Source: Streptomyces sp. CB03234 (GTDB lineage: Bacteria; Actinomycetota; Actinomycetes; Streptomycetales; Streptomycetaceae). From it: a stretch of DNA of 64,000 nt. The position numbers were made by a program, and so were the translations under genes. The stretch spans positions 1 to 64,000 of the forward strand of contig NZ_LIYH01000009.1 in the NCBI RefSeq assembly GCF_001905885.1, read 5' to 3'. Position 1 is the stretch's first letter; each line of letters opens with the position of its first letter. Below, in pieces: positions 16,758-25,823 of the stretch. The notes under the pieces were generated by a model, which was given only the letters and a program-made list of their open reading frames with translations, searched no databases and was not told where the DNA came from.

Positions 16758-17269
16758 GTCGGTACCAGTTCCTCGAAGCGGCGAAGACGTTCCGACAGCC
16801 CCGGCAAGGGCTTGGCCAGACGGGGCAGGACCTGAAGGCGGCTTTGGCGGGCGGCGATCCGCAACTGGCTCAGCACACCCTGGACCTCATCGAGCAGACT
16901 GATCACATCACCACGCAGAGCGGTTGCCTCTCGGGTCGGTGGCTGGACCGACCCGAACTGAGTGCTCACGCTGCCCACCGCGCTTTCGAGCTGCGACAGT
17001 GTCCGGGAGGTGTACGGCCCGGGCGCCTTACCCTCCCCGGCAGCGCCAGCCAGCAGCCGTGCCGTCTCGATCGACGAGCGCACCGCCTGCGCGGTGTTCG
17101 CCACCTTTTCCCGATAATCACCCTCGGTACGCGAGGAACTTACGCAGCCGGCCAACAGCAACCCCGCCAGTGCGCCAGCCATCGCGAACACGACCAAGCC
17201 TGTCCACCGACGTGGTCCACCCAGCCGCCGTTTCCGCGTCGGAGGCGGCTCGGGCTCCGGCACCTCCAC
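16754..17269 (-). CDS. Lipoprotein-like protein, first gene of the Nramp operon
   Basis: The 171-residue product has a basic N-terminus (PTRKRRLGGPRRWTG), a hydrophobic stretch (LVVFAMAGALAGLLLAGCVS) with a lipobox-like LLAGC, and a helical extracellular part (YREKVANTAQAVRSSIETAR, PGPYTSRTLSQLESAVGSVS) ending in coiled-coil-like helices. It is probably an outer-face membrane lipoprotein. GTG 17269 is chosen because GAGGAGGGG lies just upstream; the frame is open further but without a ribosome site. A homologous fragment is found at 2440-2640. No family name known to me. Confidence 0.75.
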   Translation of the reverse strand: MEVPEPEPPPTRKRRLGGPRRWTGLVVFAMAGALAGLLLAGCVSSSRTEGDYREKVANTAQAVRSSIETARLLAGAAGEGKAPGPYTSRTLSQLESAVGSVSTQFGSVQPPTREATALRGDVISLLDEVQGVLSQLRIAARQSRLQVLPRLAKPLPGLSERLRRFEELVPT

Positions 17270-17640
17270 TGCGCCCCTCCTCTCGCCGCTTCGACAGACC
17301 CCTAAGAGGGTGGGCCATGCATGTCGGCACACCGAGGACGCGCGGCTTGCACGGCGTGTCACCGCCCGTTCGCGGCTCCGCACGGCCGCGAGGGTGAGTA
17401 GCACACGGCCCCACGGCATCGCGCGGGTCTGGTGCCCCCGTACAGATCCACGGCACGCCCGCTGTTATTGCCTGGGGCAGCTCATGACAAGCGGATGGCG
17501 ATGCCCCATGCACGCTGCCAAGGAAGCGACGATCGAGCCTACGGCTCCGGCATCATCCCCACATTCACTGTCTGCCACTCTCACTGGGCGGCTGACGGCC
17601 TACTCACCACGTCGCGGAACGGCTGAGACAGCTACACGGC

Positions 17641-19074
17641 ATGAGGGTGAAGGGCACCACTCAGGCCGCGCCAGGGTCATGCGATGGAGCGGTGGTGCTG
17701 TATTGCTGGAGGATGGTGTCACTGCCGGGCGGTCGTACTCCGCGAGCCGAGGGATCGAGAGGTCCGTTGTGGCTGTGGCCGACCTGGGGCGGGCTGGCGG
17801 CATTCGCCGCTGCGCTGCTGTTGGCGCGCATCCGCCCCTCGCCGGGAAGCCCGGCGGCAGCTCTGTGGCCGGGCGACGTGGCTTCCGCCGCCACAGCCCT
17901 GCAGGCGGTCGCCACCACCTCGGTGACCGTCACCACCCTCACCTTCAGCCTGACGGTGGTAACGCTCCAACTGGCATCCCAGCAGTTCTCCCCCCGGCTG
18001 CTGCGCCGCTATGCCCGAGACAGCGCCACCAAGACAGTGCTGACCGTGCTGACGTGCACCTTCGTCTTCACGATCACCACGCTGTCGTTCCTCGACACGA
18101 AGAACCGTGTTCCTGCCCCGGCACTGCTGGCTGCCATGGTCCTGGGCGTTACGTCGCTGACCGCGGTGCTGGCCTTCCTCACGCACATCGTGCGCGAGGT
18201 GCGGGTGGATTCCATGATGCAGGCCGTTCACGACGAGACAGCAACCGTGATCGGCATGTTCTACCCCGCTTACGACGATCCGCGCCCCCACTCACCGGAC
18301 GACCTTCAGCTCGACGAAGCGACGGGGACGACGGTGTACTCGACGGACAGCGGGTTCGTACGTTTGGTCGATGTCCCCGCTCTCGTGGAGTGCGCCCGCC
18401 GCCGCAGCGCAGTTGTGCGCCTCAACGCACGGCCCGGCGACCTGGTGATCGCCCGAAGCCCGCTGGCCACCGTCTGGTCGAGTGAGCCGGGAGCCGGGGC
18501 TCCGGAACCGGAGGCGGACGGGGCGGCCGCTGCGATCAACTCGGCCGTCACGCTCGGGTACGAACGGACGCTCGACCAGGACGTGGCGTTCGGCTTCCGT
18601 CAGCTGGAGGACATCGCCGTCAAGGCCATGTCGCCGGGTATCAACGACCCGGTCACCGCGGCTGCCGCCGTGGGACAGATGGCCGACCTTCTGGTGCAGC
18701 TTGCCGACTGCCGGCTCGGTCCCACCGTGCACCTGGATCGCGACGGTGAGCCGCGTGCCATCGTGCCCGACCGGGACATGCGGTACTACCTTGTCCTGGC
18801 CTGCGGCCAGCTCAAGCGCTTCGCCGCCGGGGAGCCCACCGTCCTTGCCGCGCTCCTGCGGATGCTCCGAGACCTGGCGGTCCTCGTGCACGACCGCGAG
18901 CACGCCGGCGAAGTACGCCGCGCGGCCGACGCCGTACAGGCTGCTCTGTCTCCGGCCGTGTCGCAGGCCGATGCGGAGCAGGTGCATGACCTGCATAGGC
19001 GTGTCCTGATCGCCCTGGAGGGGCACAGCATGCGGGCGTATGCGGACCGCAGCGGTGAGACCCGCTCCGTTTGA
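17641..19074 (+). CDS. DUF2254 membrane protein
   Basis: The 477-residue DUF2254 protein has four membrane spans in its first 190 residues (near GGLAAFAAALLLARI, VTLTFSLTVVTLQL-like, VLTVLTCTFVFTITTLSFL, LLAAMVLGVTSLTAVLAFL). A large soluble C-terminal part includes the hallmark FGFRQLEDIAVKAMSPGIND. Function unknown. The start is unclear: ATG 17641 has no good ribosome site, while GGAGG at 17708 sits directly before internal ATG/GTG codons at 17713/17716. Homology begins only near residue 40, which favours the later start. Confidence 0.85.
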   Translation: MRVKGTTQAAPGSCDGAVVLYCWRMVSLPGGRTPRAEGSRGPLWLWPTWGGLAAFAAALLLARIRPSPGSPAAALWPGDVASAATALQAVATTSVTVTTLTFSLTVVTLQLASQQFSPRLLRRYARDSATKTVLTVLTCTFVFTITTLSFLDTKNRVPAPALLAAMVLGVTSLTAVLAFLTHIVREVRVDSMMQAVHDETATVIGMFYPAYDDPRPHSPDDLQLDEATGTTVYSTDSGFVRLVDVPALVECARRRSAVVRLNARPGDLVIARSPLATVWSSEPGAGAPEPEADGAAAAINSAVTLGYERTLDQDVAFGFRQLEDIAVKAMSPGINDPVTAAAAVGQMADLLVQLADCRLGPTVHLDRDGEPRAIVPDRDMRYYLVLACGQLKRFAAGEPTVLAALLRMLRDLAVLVHDREHAGEVRRAADAVQAALSPAVSQADAEQVHDLHRRVLIALEGHSMRAYADRSGETRSV

Positions 19075-19086
19075 CCGCCGTCCGCG

Positions 19087-19538
19087 TCATGCTGCGGCGC
19101 TCTCCTTCTGGAGCGCCTTGATCAACTGGTCGCGGTTCATCTTCGATCGGCCCGGGATGTCCGCCTTCGACGCTCGCTCGTACAGCTCGGTCTTGGTGAG
19201 GTTCTCCAGGTTCTCCTTGCTGCGCCGGCCGCCGGCCTTCTTGCCCTGCTTCTTCCCCCGGTCGGGTTTGTCGCGGTGGGTGGGCAACCGGTGCAACTGG
19301 CCTGCGGGCTGCTCCTCCTTGCCTTCTGCTCTGGAGGAGCGGGCCTGTTCGACGCTGCGCTGGAGGGCGTCCATCAGGTCGATGACGTTCGTGGCCTCTG
19401 GCGGGCCGGCTTCGCTGACGATCTCCTGACCCTCGCGTTTGGCATCGACCAGGGCCTTGACGCGTTCTTCGGAGGCGTCGTGGAACCGCTCCGGATTCCA
19501 GTCCATGCTTAGGGCGTCGATCAGCTGCTGCGCGGTCT
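19087..19538 (-). pseudogene. C-terminal fragment of the DNA-end-binding protein Ku
   Basis: Reading on the minus strand from the break at 19538: KTAQQLIDALSMDWNPERFH, then RVKALVDAKREGQEIVSEAG, NVIDLMDALQRSVEQAR, and a Lys-rich linker leading to LTKTELYERASKADIPGRSK with MNRDQLIKAL. This is the end of the Ku core followed by the actinobacterial C-terminal extension with its SAP-like helix pair. The N-terminal DNA-encircling barrel is missing, so it cannot act in end joining. An internal ATG (19506) could still make a 139-residue piece. It abuts an antiporter fragment head to head. Confidence 0.8.
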
Positions 19539-19874
19539 TTCGGCGGGTACGTCGCGGTGGTCCTGGCGATCGTGCTCATCCGGCCGGCATCGCTCCTGCT
19601 GTCGCTCATCGGCACGCACTTCGACCGCCGAGAGAAGCTGGTCGCCGCCTGGTTCGGGCCCAAAGGGTTCGCATCGGTCGTCTACGGGCTGCTCGTGCTT
19701 CAAGCCGGTATCCCGCAGGGCGAGCAGGCGTACACACTGATCGCGGTGTGCATCGCCTTCTCGATCATCGCCCACAGCAGCACGGACGTACCCATCGCCA
19801 GGCTGTTCGACGTCGACGACCTCGCCGGAATCCCGGACAAGAACGACGACGGTAATGTGGCCCGGCAGCGCTGA
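19539..19874 (+). pseudogene. C-terminal fragment of a cation/proton antiporter (CPA1 type)
   Basis: The frame opens at 19539 with FGGYVAVVLAIVLIRP, then LLLSLIGTHFDRREKLVAAW, FGPKGFASVVYGLLVLQAGI and LIAVCIAFSIIAHSSTDVPI, typical of the last membrane segments of NhaP-like Na+/H+ antiporters. About two thirds of the protein is missing. The join to the Ku fragment is abrupt, so a deletion or rearrangement removed the 5' parts of both genes. Confidence 0.78.
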
Positions 19875-19901
19875 GCGTTGCTACGAGCATGAGGTCTGTT
19901 C

Positions 19902-20065
19902 ATGTTTCAGTGGCTGTGGATCTTCGGCTGGTCGGCCGTGGTGCTGCCTCTCGGCGCGGCGCTGCTGGCCGGGCGTGCGCCACGGTGGCTACGGCGGGAT
20001 GCCACGCAGGGCGCGCTCCGGGTGAAGGGCATTGGGGCGTTCGTTCTGTACCTCGGGACGACGCC
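19902..20065 (+). pseudogene. N-terminal fragment of a small membrane protein
   Basis: ATG 19902 begins FQWLWIFGWSAVVLPLGAAL with LAGRAPRWLRRDATQGALRV and GIGAFVLYLGT, a plausible small integral membrane protein. After about 55 codons it changes to low-quality Ser/Thr-rich sequence antisense to another frame. I read this as a 3'-truncated gene ending near 20065. Family unknown. Confidence 0.4.
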
Positions 20066-20275
20066 CGGCTCCCCCAGCACGATCATCGCTCCGGCCACCG
20101 CAACCACCGAAGGAAGTGCAAAGGCTCCTTCACGAAGCTGCTCGGTCTCCGTGACCACGTCATCGTCGTCTGTATGGAATGCCTCGGTGACCTGGGGAAT
20201 CAAGTCCTGGGCGGTGCCCTCGCCGCGTACTCTGCACACCCGAGGCACATGGAAGCCGAACACAGAACTCGCCAT
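20066..20275 (-). pseudogene. 5' fragment of an unrecognised acidic protein
   Basis: On the minus strand ATG 20275 begins ASSVFGFHVPRVCRVRGEGT and continues TAQDLIPQVTEAFHTDDDDV, VTETEQLREGAFALPSVVAV. Composition is protein-like for about 70 residues and then breaks where the facing membrane-protein fragment also ends, near 20066. Probably a gene cut by the same rearrangement. No family recognised. Confidence 0.35.
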
Positions 20276-21020
20276 TTCTCCATTCTCTCAGCGGCCACTG
20301 ACAGGTACCTCTGCCGCCCTTGTCCCAACCTGCGCCCGAGCCCGACCATCCAGAAGCAACGACAGCGAGGCCCCTGCCTCCGGATCACTGGGACCGCGAC
20401 CACACAGCAGGACAGGGGCACCGTAAGGGCCATCGCCATGGACACCGGGCCGACGAGCGCTTTCCCGCTCAGGCAGTGACACCTGAGCCCTGCGAGCCGC
20501 AGAAGGCGGGCACAGCGACGTCGGACACCTGGACGAACAGGCGGCGTCCCCGACCAGTCAGATGCCCCATGACCGCGCCGCCCCGAGGGGCGACTGTTCA
20601 CTGGCGCCTTCCCGAGGGCTGAGCAATGGCGCTAGCGCAAACATAGCCCGCTCTCGTCGCTACTCCGTCGGGAGCCGATCTTGTCGGGGTTGCACAATTG
20701 GGCGCGAACGGGCGCCCACAAGCCGGTATCGCCTCATCCCACACTGTCGGCATCGCCGCCCCGGGTCGGCGAGAGAGCAACGGCTGTCGGCTTCCGATCG
20801 CACCGGCTAACGCCGGGAACCCGCCCGACATCCACCTGACGACTATTCAGCAAAGTCAGCATTGGGTCTACCAAAGCTGCCTACACACGAACGCATCTTG
20901 GACTGCCAGTCGCTGGCACCAGAGACCCTGAACCGGATCGAGGGCGTCATTCCCCTTCGCGTTGCCCCGGGCAGTGGAACTCCCCCGAGAAGACACCTGC
21001 TCGTGGCATGGCAGTGCAGG
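20276..21020. other. Stretch without a recognisable gene
   Basis: About 745 bases between the decayed region and the pirin gene. Open frames are short on both strands and show no family resemblance. Base composition is lower in GC than the genes to the right, especially 20690-20940. This looks like the edge between the mosaic arm segment and the conserved block. Confidence 0.45.
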
Positions 21021-21986
21021 TCAGCGCACCCTGCCCCGTGGTTTCAGTGCCACAGGTGGGAGTTCCGGAGCTGGCAGGCGACCCCCCGCATAGCCCTCCA
21101 CTTCCCCGAAGCGGGAACCCTTCACCCAGTCCTCGCGAGCCTGTGCGATATCCTCGTGGGACCGCCCGATAAAGTTCCACCACATGACGATCTCCTCCTC
21201 GAACGGCTCGCCGCCCAGGAGCATCAGCCCTGCGTCGGATTCGGCGCGCAGGGGGAGGGACGTGCGGCCGCAGCCGAGGTAGAGCATGGAGCCGGGGAGG
21301 ACCGGTACGCCGTCGACGTGGGCCTCGCCGGACATGGAGAGGACGGCGTACTCGAAGTCGGGGTCGAGCGGCAGATTCGTTTCCGTGCCGCGTGCCAGGG
21401 CGAGGTCGGCGCCGACCAGGGGGCTGTAGGTGGTGCCGGGTGAGAGGGCGCCGTCGAGTTCGCCGAGGACGACCGTGGCCGTCAGGCCGGGGGCCGTGAC
21501 CCGGGGGAGGTCGGCGTGGTGCTGGAAGTGGGGGTCGACGTGGCGGTGGGCGTCGGGCAGGGCCACCCACAGCTGGGCGCCGTGCAGGAAGCGGGCGTGG
21601 GGGCGGGGGCTCTCCTCGGAGTGGGAGATGGCCCGCCCGGAGGTCATCAGGCCCAGTTCACGCGGGCGCACCGTCTGGAGGCTGCCCGTGCTGTCGCGGT
21701 GCAGGACCTCGCCCTCGTGGAGCCAGCTGACGGTCTGCAGGCCCATGTGCGGGTGGGGCGGCACCTGCATGCCGGGTTCGTCGGCGATGTCGTCGGGCCC
21801 GTAGTGGTCGACGAAGGCCCACGCCCCGACCATCCGGCGGCCGAGGTTGGGCAGCAGGCGGCGTACCTCGGTGGATTCACCGAGCTGTACGCGGCGGGGG
21901 CTCAGGAGTTCACGCACCGGCTCGGCGACGACGAATCCCCGGCCGCCGCAGACGGAGAGCGCGGCCTGACGGTCAAGGTTGCTCAT
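21021..21986 (-). CDS. Pirin family protein
   Basis: The 321-residue bicupin has the pirin N-terminal metal site (AFVDHYGP, then PPHPHMGLQTVSWLHEGEV, HRDSTGS) and a C-terminal cupin with LMLLGGEPFEEEIVMWWNF. Bacterial pirins act as quercetinase-like dioxygenases or as modulators of central metabolism; which applies here is not visible. ATG 21986 is chosen over an upstream in-frame ATG because the usual N-terminus (NLDRQAALSVCGGRG) starts there. It is divergent from phoD. Confidence 0.92.
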   Translation of the reverse strand: MSNLDRQAALSVCGGRGFVVAEPVRELLSPRRVQLGESTEVRRLLPNLGRRMVGAWAFVDHYGPDDIADEPGMQVPPHPHMGLQTVSWLHEGEVLHRDSTGSLQTVRPRELGLMTSGRAISHSEESPRPHARFLHGAQLWVALPDAHRHVDPHFQHHADLPRVTAPGLTATVVLGELDGALSPGTTYSPLVGADLALARGTETNLPLDPDFEYAVLSMSGEAHVDGVPVLPGSMLYLGCGRTSLPLRAESDAGLMLLGGEPFEEEIVMWWNFIGRSHEDIAQAREDWVKGSRFGEVEGYAGGRLPAPELPPVALKPRGRVR

Positions 21987-22086
21987 ACCGCCCAACCTAG
22001 TCGTGGGCGTCCCTCCGGCGCCGCGGTTTCTCACGGGTCGTCAGACCACCCGTATGCCAGGGCAACAACCACCGTAAAGCGGGCAT

Positions 22087-23724
22087 ATGACGTGCCATAT
22101 GAAGACTCACATGCCCGAGCTCCGTGCCGCCGCCCGGCGTATGGGGCGCCGTCACTTCCTCACCGTGGCCGGTGCCGCGGCCGCCCTGGCGTTCACCACG
22201 CACCTGCCGGCCGCCGGTGCCGCGAGCCCGTCCGTGCTGGACGCCAGGAAGATCAACAAGTATCCGTTCACCCTCGGCGTCGCCTCCGGTGACCCGCTGC
22301 CGGATTCCGTCCTGCTGTGGACCCGGCTCGCGCCCAGTCCGTACGACCCGGACGGCGGCCTGCCGGCGCAGCGCGTGGAGGTGCAGTGGGAGGTCGCGTA
22401 CGACGAGCAGTTCTACGCCGTCATCAAGAGCGGGACCGCCACCGCCCACCCGGAGTACGCCCACAGTGTCCATGTGGAGGTGCCGGGTCTCGACGAGGAC
22501 CGCTCCTATTACTACCGCTTCCGGGCGGGCACCTGGATCAGCCCCGTGGGCCGTGCCCGTACCGCCCCTTCGCTCGCCTCCTTCTGGGTGCCCTCCCTGA
22601 CCTTCGCCGCGGTCGCCTGCGCCGCCTATTTCGACGGCTATTACACGGCGTACAAGCACCTCGCCTCCGAGGACCTGGACATGGTGGTGCACCTGGGGGA
22701 CTACATCTACGAGTACGGCGTCGACTCGGCCGGCGGGCACCGCGGCTACACCGACCGGCAGCTGCCCGCCCACTTCAACCACGAGACCGTCACCCTCCAG
22801 GACTACCGGCTGCGTTACGCGCTCTACAAGAGCGATGCCGATCTGCAGGCCGCGCACGCCGCGCACCCGTTCGTCGTGACCTGGGACGACCACGAGACGG
22901 AGAACAACTACGCGGGGGCGATCCCGGAGAACGCCGTGCCGCCCGAGGAGTTCCTGCTGCGCCGCGCCGCCGCGTACCGCGCGTACTGGGAGAACCAGCC
23001 GCTGCGGCCGCCGCAGCATCCGACGGGCCCCGACATGCGGCTGTACCGGCGGCTGCAGTTCGGGCAGCTGGCGCAGTTCGACATCCTCGACACCCGCCAG
23101 TACCGCTCCAACCAGGCCTACGGCGACGGCTGGCAGGCGCCGGGGCCCGAGTCGGAGGACCCGTCGCGCACCATGACCGGCACCGCGCAGGAGCGCTGGC
23201 TGCTGGACGGCTGGCGGGCGTCGGACGCGGTGTGGAACGTCGTACCGCAGCAGGTCACCTTCGCCCAGCGGCGCAACGTGCCCACGGCCGACTACAAGCT
23301 GTCCATGGACGCCTGGGACGGCTACCCCGCCTCCCGCAAGCGCATCCTGGACGGAGCGACCGCGGCGGGGGTGGACAACCTGATGGTCCTGTCCGGGGAC
23401 GCGCACGTCGGATACGGCTTCGACCTGAAGGCCGACTTCAACAACCCCGCGTCCCGTGTCGTCGGCACCGAGATCTCCACGACGTCCATTTCCAGCGGCA
23501 GGGACGGCGCCCAGAAGCCCGGCAACTGGAACAGCCTCACCCAGGCCAACCCCCACCTGAAGTTCTATGACGGGCGCCGGGGCTACACCGTCATCAGGCT
23601 CGGCCAGGTCAGCGCCGACATCACCTTCAAGACCGTCTCCACCGTCACCAGACCCGGTGGCACGCTCAGTACGGCCGCCTCCTTCTCCACCGGTACGGGC
23701 ACGCCGGGCCTCCACCGCGCGTGA
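22087..23724 (+). CDS. phoD: Alkaline phosphatase D / PhoD-type phosphodiesterase
   Basis: This 545-residue secreted metallophosphoesterase carries a twin-arginine signal (RRMGRRHFLTVAGAAAALAF, residues 17-36). Next come the PhoD N-terminal domain (YPFTLGVASGDPLPDSVLLW) and the catalytic domain with HLGDYIYEYG, TWDDHETENNY and SGDAHVGYGF, which hold the metal-binding Asp, Asn and His residues. It releases phosphate from phosphodiesters outside the cell. A Pho-box was not identified upstream. A second ATG (22099) is also possible as the start. Confidence 0.93.
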   Translation: MTCHMKTHMPELRAAARRMGRRHFLTVAGAAAALAFTTHLPAAGAASPSVLDARKINKYPFTLGVASGDPLPDSVLLWTRLAPSPYDPDGGLPAQRVEVQWEVAYDEQFYAVIKSGTATAHPEYAHSVHVEVPGLDEDRSYYYRFRAGTWISPVGRARTAPSLASFWVPSLTFAAVACAAYFDGYYTAYKHLASEDLDMVVHLGDYIYEYGVDSAGGHRGYTDRQLPAHFNHETVTLQDYRLRYALYKSDADLQAAHAAHPFVVTWDDHETENNYAGAIPENAVPPEEFLLRRAAAYRAYWENQPLRPPQHPTGPDMRLYRRLQFGQLAQFDILDTRQYRSNQAYGDGWQAPGPESEDPSRTMTGTAQERWLLDGWRASDAVWNVVPQQVTFAQRRNVPTADYKLSMDAWDGYPASRKRILDGATAAGVDNLMVLSGDAHVGYGFDLKADFNNPASRVVGTEISTTSISSGRDGAQKPGNWNSLTQANPHLKFYDGRRGYTVIRLGQVSADITFKTVSTVTRPGGTLSTAASFSTGTGTPGLHRA

Positions 23725-23799
23725 CGGCGGCCGGGGCGTCGTTCACCCGTTCGGCGCCACCCACGGGCACACCGTGCCCGCCCGGCATTCCATGGGGCC

Positions 23800-24282
23800 A
23801 TGGGCGACCTCACCTCTGCGATACGGACCTCTCCGATACGGCAGCGGCGCCGCCGTCCGCCGCGCGCCGTCCTCGTCCTCGTCCTGGCGGCGGGCCCGCT
23901 CACCCTGACCGGCTGCACCGCCGACGCCCCGTCGCCCCGGGAGCGCGCGATGGCGGCGATCGACGCGCTCTGCGAGGACCTGGGGGCCCTGCGGGTGGAC
24001 GCGGGCAAACTGGCCGGCCTCAGCCCCCGGTCGAGGGGGCACGACGAGCTCAGGGACCTGCGGGAGGACCTCGCCCACGACCTGGACCTGGTGAGGCGCA
24101 GCGCGCGGGGCGTGCGCAAGGCGCGGGCGGGGGCGGTCTCGGACGCGTACGACAGGGTCGGCCGAGCCATCGACGACCTGCCCGGCGGCGTCACGGGCGC
24201 GCAGGCCGCCAGGCTGATCAGACCTCACCTGGAGGCGCTGGACAACGCCATCGCCGCCTCTCAGGCGTCCGTGAAGTGCTAG
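23800..24282 (+). CDS. Small lipoprotein of unknown function
   Basis: The 160-residue protein has a basic N-terminus, a hydrophobic segment (AVLVLVLAAGPLTLTGCTA) ending in a lipobox (LTGC), then an all-helical acidic/basic domain (AMAAIDALCEDLGALRVDAG; DDLPGGVTGAQAARLIRPHL). Probably anchored to the outer face of the membrane. It follows phoD by 75 bases on the same strand but no functional link is evident. It converges with the flavoprotein gene, overlapping it by four bases. Confidence 0.78.
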   Translation: MGDLTSAIRTSPIRQRRRRPPRAVLVLVLAAGPLTLTGCTADAPSPRERAMAAIDALCEDLGALRVDAGKLAGLSPRSRGHDELRDLREDLAHDLDLVRRSARGVRKARAGAVSDAYDRVGRAIDDLPGGVTGAQAARLIRPHLEALDNAIAASQASVKC

Positions 24283-25709
24283 CCGCGGTAGCCCTCCAGC
24301 AGCCGCAGCCAGACCTCGCTGATCGTGGGGTACGCCGGGACCGCGTGCCACAGGCGGGCGATGGGGACCTCGCCGGTGACCGCGATGGTGGCCGAGTGGA
24401 GCAGTTCGCCGACGGCCGGGCCGACGAGGGTGACGCCGAGGAGGACCTCGCGTTCGAGGTCGACCACCATCCGGGCGCGGCCGCGGTACCCGTCCGCGTA
24501 CAGGCCGGAGCCGGCCACCGCGGCGAGGTCCTGGTCGACCGCCCGTACGCGGCGCCCCGCCGCCTCCGCTTCGGCGAGGGTGAGGCCCACGGACGCGGCC
24601 TCGGGGTCGCTGAAGACGACCTGCGGTACGGCGGCGTGGTCGGCGGTCGCGGCGTGCGCGCCCCAGGTGCCGGTGTCGAGGGGGGCGCCGCCGTCGGCAC
24701 GGACGCCGATGGCGGCGCCCGCGATACGGGCCTGGTACTTGCCCTGGTGGGTGAGGAGGGCCCGGCGGTTGACGTCGCCGACCGCGTACAGCCAGTCGCT
24801 GCCGTCGACCAGGCAGCTGTCGTCGACCGACAGCCAGGAGCCCGGTTCCAGGCCGACCGTCTCCAGGCCGAGGTCGTCCGTGCGGGGAGCGCGGCCGGTG
24901 GCGAAGAGGACCTCGTCGGCCTCGACGCGCTCGCCGTCGTCCAGGACGAGCGTGACCGGCCCGGTGGGGTGCGGGCGCTCGACGGCGGTGACGGAGACGC
25001 CGGTACGGACGTCCGCGCCCGCCTCGGTGAGCGCGTCCGCCACGTGCTCACCGACGAACGGCTCCATGCGTGGGAGCAGGCCCCGCCCTCGTACCAGCAC
25101 GGTGACGCGGGAGCCGAGCGCCTGCCAGGCGGTGGCCATCTCGGTGCCGACCACTCCCCCGCCCACCACGACGAGCCGGCCGGGCACGTGCCCCGCGCTG
25201 GTCGCCTCGCGGCTGGTCCATGGCCGGGCGCCGGCGAGGCCCGGCAGGTCGGGCAGGACGGCGCGGCTGCCGGTGCACAGGGCGACGGCGTGCCGGGCGG
25301 TGAGGACCTGCCGTTCGCCGCCGGGGCCCTCGACGGTGACCCTTCTGCTGCCGTCCAGCCTGCCGTGGCCCCGGTGGAGGCGGGCGCCGATCGAGCCCAG
25401 CCAGCCGGCCTGGCCGTCGTCCTTCCAGTGCGACACGTACGCGTCGCGGTGGGCGAGCACCGCGGGGGCGTCCAGGGGTCCCCGTACGGCCCCGCGCAGG
25501 CCGGGGACCTTCCGGGCGTCGGAGCGGGCGATCGCCGGGCGCAACAGTGCCTTGCTGGGCATGCAGGCCCAGTAGGAGCATTCGCCGCCGACCAGTTCGC
25601 TCTCGACCACCGCGACGCTCAGCCCGGCCGCTGCGGCCCGGTCCGCCACGTTCTCGCCGACCGGGCCCGCGCCCACCACCACGACGTCGTACTCCACCGT
25701 TTCGGTCAT
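24279..25709 (-). CDS. Pyridine nucleotide-disulfide oxidoreductase (class I)
   Basis: The 476-residue flavoprotein is of the glutathione reductase/lipoamide dehydrogenase/mercuric reductase type. It has an FAD site (YDVVVVGAGPVGENVADRAA), the redox pair CSYWAC within GGECSYWACMPSK, an NAD(P) site (LVVVGGGVVGTEMATAWQAL), the second FAD contact (YAVGDVNRRALLTHQGKYQA) and the C-terminal dimerisation domain. The usual active-site His near the end (HPTxxE) is replaced by VPAYPTISE, so the substrate is probably not a standard disulfide. A thioredoxin gene starts 115 bases away on the other strand, suggesting joint redox control. Confidence 0.9.
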   Translation of the reverse strand: MTETVEYDVVVVGAGPVGENVADRAAAAGLSVAVVESELVGGECSYWACMPSKALLRPAIARSDARKVPGLRGAVRGPLDAPAVLAHRDAYVSHWKDDGQAGWLGSIGARLHRGHGRLDGSRRVTVEGPGGERQVLTARHAVALCTGSRAVLPDLPGLAGARPWTSREATSAGHVPGRLVVVGGGVVGTEMATAWQALGSRVTVLVRGRGLLPRMEPFVGEHVADALTEAGADVRTGVSVTAVERPHPTGPVTLVLDDGERVEADEVLFATGRAPRTDDLGLETVGLEPGSWLSVDDSCLVDGSDWLYAVGDVNRRALLTHQGKYQARIAGAAIGVRADGGAPLDTGTWGAHAATADHAAVPQVVFSDPEAASVGLTLAEAEAAGRRVRAVDQDLAAVAGSGLYADGYRGRARMVVDLEREVLLGVTLVGPAVGELLHSATIAVTGEVPIARLWHAVPAYPTISEVWLRLLEGYRG

Positions 25710-25823
25710 GGGGTCAGTCTGGTGGGACGTGTGCGCCGTGGCCACATGGGCAGTCGGAATAGCGCGGCTCCGGGCGCGGTTGTCCGGGGCGATGCGCCCA
25801 TACACCGGGAAGAGGTAGGCAGC

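Noticed and set aside
21997..23715. 572-codon minus-strand frame
   Set aside because: Antisense to phoD, which has a clear Tat signal and catalytic motifs on the other strand.
23721..25823. In-frame extension upstream of thioredoxin
   Set aside because: Runs antisense through the disulfide oxidoreductase. The thioredoxin fold starts at 25824 with its own ribosome site.
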